A stretch of DNA of 60,280 nt from Bacteroidota bacterium (GTDB taxonomy: Bacteria; Bacteroidota; Bacteroidia; Palsa-948). A program made the translations under genes and the position numbers. The stretch spans positions 1 through 60,280 of the forward strand of contig JACQAL010000041.1 in the NCBI GenBank assembly GCA_016195025.1, given 5' to 3'. Below, piece after piece: positions 57,473 to 60,280 of this stretch. Position 1 is the stretch's first letter. Every line of letters begins with the position of its first letter. The notes under the pieces were generated by a model. The model saw only the letters and a list, made by a program, of their open reading frames with translations. It searched no databases and was not told the DNA's origin.

Positions 57473-59350
57473 ATGCAAACCAAAATCTTCTTCTCACTGA
57501 TTGTTTTTCTCATTACTGCGCAACTTCTTTTTGCGCAAAGCCAGTTTGAAGTCGAGTACGGCTCAGGCGTTCCCATTCCCGACCCTGAATCAAATGTGAT
57601 GGATACGCTCAACAGCGGGGGCTTCATCATTGGCGGAACGTGGTACGCAAGCAGTGTTCCCGATATTGCCCTCATTAAAACCGACAACATGGGCAACGAG
57701 CAATGGAGAAAATCATTCGACATAGGAGGCAATTCCGATTCAGTGTTTGCAGTGAAAACGCTGAGCGATGGAAGTTACCTCTTAGTGGGCAACACCTGGG
57801 TGGGAACTTCGGGCGATGATATTTTTGTTACCAGCATTGACCCCAGCGGAACTTCGGTGAACTGGGCGAAAAGCATTGCCAACACCGGCACCAGCAATGA
57901 CATGGCGCAGAACGCAACTTCCACTTCTGACGGGGGATTTATTTTAACCGGCACTTCCGACAGTTCCGGTCCCGATTTATGGGTGGTGAAACTCACTGCC
58001 GGCTTAACGCTTGACTGGTGCCGCAAAGTCAGAACCGCTTTTACCGATGCGGGGCATTGCGTGAAGCAGACCAGCGATGGCGGATATATTGTGGCAGGCA
58101 CTTATGGCGTGTCGGCTTCCAATCAGGATGCCTTCCTCATGAAACTTACCAGCAGCGGAACTATAACATGGGCGAAACGCTACGCGGTGGATTTAGGTTC
58201 TTCCAACAAGAACGAAGAGTTTTTCAGCGTAATAGAAATGAGCGATGGAAAATTTGTGGCGTGCGGCTATGCCGATGATTTTTTTTCCATGCAGGATTTT
58301 TTTGTGGTGAAAGTCAAAAGCGATGGCTCGCTGGTGTGGGCGAAAACATACGATGATGGCGGCACCGAAGACCCCGGGCTGGGCATTGCCCGCAGCCATA
58401 CGGCAGGCGATAAAGACAGTTTGCTCATTTACGGCATACGCGCATCCACTACGTATGAACTAATCAAAACCGACAGCGCGGGAGTAAAAAAGTTCAACAA
58501 AGAATTCGGCATGGCGGGATTTGTTCCCTACATGTGCAAAGAGCCCTTCTGGATGCCTGACCGGAGCGCTGTGTTCACGCATAACGCCAGCGCGAGCGCA
58601 CGGTTCGGGCTCACCAAAACAAAATTGGATTTGACCAACTGCAGTTGGGGCGCTGCGCGAAGCATTACCGTTACCGCGCGCACTCCCACCGTTACAGCAG
58701 TTGCCGGAACTTTTTTAGGAACGAACGCCACGGTGGCAAACATCACGGTTTCTTCTTCCACGCCTTTCACGAGCACCCAAAACACCGGCTGCCAGCAACT
58801 CATGCCCGTTGAACTTTTATTCTTCACAGGAAAAAACGAATGCGATAAAACTATTCTGCAATGGGAAACCGCTTCGGAAAAAAATAATGATTATTTTGAA
58901 ATACAACGGAAGGATGGAAGTATGGAAGAATGGAAGGATGTTGGCGAAGTAAAAGGCGCGGGAAATTCCACAACCACTCTTAACTATGAGTTTATTGACT
59001 CTGAACTGCCAACTGCCGCTGCCACTTTATATTACCGCCTGAAACAAACCGACTTTGACGGCAATTATAAATACTGCAACCCCATTGCCGTTAAAACAAA
59101 CTGCGGAAACGAAATCAGCATCTATCCCAATCCATTTGCCGAAACGGCAACACTGCGAATTACGAATCCTGGCGAATTACGAATTACGGATATTAAAATG
59201 TATGATGTATTTGGCAAAGAAGTCAGTTTATCCATTATTCGTAATTCGGATTCATTCGTACTTCGTAGGAACGGCTTGCCGGGCGGAGTTTACGTGGTGA
59301 AGATTTCTGTCGGAAGCAGAATGATAACAAAGAAAATTGTGATGGAGTAA
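57473..59350 (+). CDS. Secreted beta-propeller protein, T9SS type A cargo
   Basis: 625-residue protein. The signal peptide MQTKIFFSLIVFLITAQLLFA starts at ATG 57473; an earlier in-frame ATG (57386) lies at a repeat element and is rejected. The body has several blades with the pattern SDGSYLLVGNTWVG, SDGGFILTGTSDSSG, SDGGYIVAGTYGVS and SDGKFVACGYADD, typical of delta-60/propeller-like repeats. Near the C-terminus comes a fibronectin-like part (ILQWETASEKNNDYFEIQR), then a T9SS type A domain (IYPNPFAETATL, MYDVFGKEV, GLPGGVYVVKI). Two 7-bp-unit arrays interrupt this domain. The protein is probably surface-attached; its ligand is unknown. Confidence 0.88.
   Translation: MQTKIFFSLIVFLITAQLLFAQSQFEVEYGSGVPIPDPESNVMDTLNSGGFIIGGTWYASSVPDIALIKTDNMGNEQWRKSFDIGGNSDSVFAVKTLSDGSYLLVGNTWVGTSGDDIFVTSIDPSGTSVNWAKSIANTGTSNDMAQNATSTSDGGFILTGTSDSSGPDLWVVKLTAGLTLDWCRKVRTAFTDAGHCVKQTSDGGYIVAGTYGVSASNQDAFLMKLTSSGTITWAKRYAVDLGSSNKNEEFFSVIEMSDGKFVACGYADDFFSMQDFFVVKVKSDGSLVWAKTYDDGGTEDPGLGIARSHTAGDKDSLLIYGIRASTTYELIKTDSAGVKKFNKEFGMAGFVPYMCKEPFWMPDRSAVFTHNASASARFGLTKTKLDLTNCSWGAARSITVTARTPTVTAVAGTFLGTNATVANITVSSSTPFTSTQNTGCQQLMPVELLFFTGKNECDKTILQWETASEKNNDYFEIQRKDGSMEEWKDVGEVKGAGNSTTTLNYEFIDSELPTAAATLYYRLKQTDFDGNYKYCNPIAVKTNCGNEISIYPNPFAETATLRITNPGELRITDIKMYDVFGKEVSLSIIRNSDSFVLRRNGLPGGVYVVKISVGSRMITKKIVME
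59157..59187. repeat. 7-bp array in T9SS domain (GAATTAC)
   Basis: GAATTAC, GAATCCT, three bases, GAATTAC, GAATTAC. It encodes LRITNPGELRIT within the sorting domain, between conserved beta-strands. Confidence 0.85.
59237..59267. repeat. 7-bp array in T9SS domain (ATTCGTA)
   Basis: ATTCGTA, ATTCGGA, three bases, ATTCGTA, CTTCGTA: the reverse complement style of the preceding array with the same two-plus-two layout, 50 nt downstream and coding in frame. Confidence 0.85.
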
Positions 59351-59410
59351 ATTTAGGTGCGGCAGATAGCAGGCAGGACTATTTTCAGCGTATTTTTCTC
59401 ATTTCAGGTC

Positions 59411-59704
59411 GTAGTTGCTGCTTTGCAGATAAGAAAAATTATTTTGCTTATCTGCATAGCAACTTTGCAGAGAGTAGTTGCTGCTTTGCAGACACACATA
59501 GCCACTTTGCAGCACTGCATCGCTGCTTTGCAGAACTGCAAAACCACTTTGATGAACTGCAACACTGCTTTGCAGATAAGAAAAGTTATTTTTCTTATAG
59601 TAGTTGCTGCTTTGCTTATAGTAGAAATGACTTTTCCGATAGTAAAGAGCACTTCTCCTTTAGTAAAGAGCATCTTTACTACTTGCAAAGTGGTTTTTTT
59701 CTAC
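59411..59704. repeat. 21-bp tandem repeat, 14 degenerate units
   Basis: Fourteen consecutive units of exactly 21 bp, many with the core GCTGCTTTGCAGA or its variants (for example units starting at 59411, 59474 and 59600). On the minus strand each unit reads as a heptapeptide starting with Lys (KAATTLC, KVAMQIS, KAVLQFI). This is in the same frame as the gene at 59701-60280 and separated from it only by TAG. On the plus strand another open frame also exists. The last unit overlaps that TAG stop. Confidence 0.85.
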
Positions 59705-60280
59705 GAAATCACAACATAGATGAAGTCAGTCCACTGGTAGTGGTCATCGGTGGTGTGGTTGAACAAAGGATGCCCCGCTTTGCTTAGGGCTATTTTTGAG
59801 GTGGTTTTACTGGTTTTTGTTTCCGTAACGGTGGTTTTTTTGGTGTGTTTCACACTCGTTATGCCGGCATGCTGAATGCCGATGATGGCTGCGCTTGGCA
59901 GGTTGGAAATCACCGCATGGGCTTCGAGGGTAAAGAGGATGGGACGGAGCACGGCAGGGGCAATGCCTTTTGCGGTGGTCATGCCGTATCTCCACAAATG
60001 CCCTTCGTTTCCTTTTTTCGTTTTTGTTTTCTTCACTTCGGCTGTTCCCGGTTCGGGCGAATCGCCTGTGAAATCGGGGTGCAGCAGCACGGGTTTCTTT
60101 TTGAGTTTGAGTCCCACACGCAGCACCACCGTTTCGCCTGCGGTAACATCGCCTGCCGCCACCGCCACATCGTTTGCAACTGCCATCACATATTGCGCAA
60201 TTTTTTTGTACGAACGGATTACAATGTTGCGCGCCCCTATTTCCTGGTCAGCCGTGGCAGTGGGCGGAATGGTCTGCCGT
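59701..60280 (-). CDS. Hypothetical protein, 5' end beyond window
   Basis: Partial gene of at least 192 residues; the reading frame is open to the right edge (first visible residues RQTIPPTATADQEIGARNIV). It resembles Bacteroidota hypothetical proteins with ADQE/IGARN N-terminal segments and a fibronectin-like C-terminal region (NEGHLWRYGMTTAKG, then DDHYQWTDFIYVVIS at the end). A GTG at 60189 could be taken as a start, but the frame continues upstream with normal protein sequence. After the TAG stop the frame continues through 13 Lys-led heptads of the 21-bp repeat. Function is unknown. Confidence 0.65.
   Translation of the reverse strand, partial: RQTIPPTATADQEIGARNIVIRSYKKIAQYVMAVANDVAVAAGDVTAGETVVLRVGLKLKKKPVLLHPDFTGDSPEPGTAEVKKTKTKKGNEGHLWRYGMTTAKGIAPAVLRPILFTLEAHAVISNLPSAAIIGIQHAGITSVKHTKKTTVTETKTSKTTSKIALSKAGHPLFNHTTDDHYQWTDFIYVVIS

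Noticed and set aside
59411-59704. CRISPR-like interpretation of the 21-bp repeats
   Set aside because: Units are directly adjacent without spacers and no unit is strictly conserved.
59357-59719. Plus-strand 120-codon frame through the 21-bp repeat
   Set aside because: It has no independent support; the minus-strand frame is continuous with an upstream gene and has regular Lys-led heptads, so the plus frame is likely a mirror of the repeat.

Overview
The window looks like a chromosomal segment of a free-living, probably uncultured Bacteroidota bacterium outside the Bacteroides group. The evidence is type IX secretion (T9SS) sorting domains on four proteins, SprB-type repeats with a gliding-motility C-terminal domain, a DUF2795 protein, a Bacteroidota-type FtsK-LolA pair, and repeated promoters of the form TTG/TTTG - 15 to 21 nt - TAnnTTTG (or TTCG). 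Shine-Dalgarno sites are essentially absent.

Layout. (1) 1-6900 is an AT-rich accessory island ending beside the 3' end of tRNA-Gln(TTG). It holds a methyltransferase with a PD-(D/E)XK nuclease (probable restriction-modification), two tyrosine recombinases, and a four-gene operon with a zinc-metallopeptidase-like protein and a membrane-anchored HTH protein. The second attachment site is not visible, so the island probably continues past the left edge. (2) 7095-17982 is a surface module: a GT-C glycosyltransferase (DUF2723/TMEM260-like), a polysaccharide deacetylase and a 2291-residue SprB-like adhesin. (3) 17983-24796 holds a lone non-catalytic M16 protein and a fadN-fadA-fadE beta-oxidation operon. 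(4) 24793-33348 carries a poly-G frameshifted secreted protein, a beta-propeller protein, a channel-like 2TM protein, an O-methyltransferase, a SWIB protein with an operator-like cluster, a T9SS protein, ftsK and lolA. (5) 33460-50433 is mostly housekeeping: cobalamin adenosyltransferase, folC-dnaG, two tRNA-Val, isoaspartyl peptidase, polyprenyl synthase, rlmN, an amidohydrolase, ispD, an acyl-CoA synthetase and argS. (6) 50450-53287 is arginine metabolism: arginase and arginine decarboxylase, divergent around an array of ten hairpins. (7) 53390-60280 has a candidate structured RNA, two large T9SS cargo proteins and a right-edge gene followed by a 21-bp tandem repeat.

The most unusual signal is a dispersed set of 7-bp-unit tandem arrays with different words. 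They occur between genes and inside genes without breaking the frame: argS has three internal arrays plus one across its start codon, the deacetylase has two, a T9SS protein has two and a beta-propeller signal peptide has one. Two other repeat classes accompany them: hairpins anchored by CTCACCCC, and short words related to CTGAGCGTAGTGAAGGAT. The genome seems to tolerate or mobilise many small repeat elements.

Genes are packed tightly. Convergent pairs abut or overlap by 4 nt, and dnaG-folC overlap as ATGA. No CRISPR array, rRNA or complete transposase was seen. All functions are read from sequence motifs without database searches.
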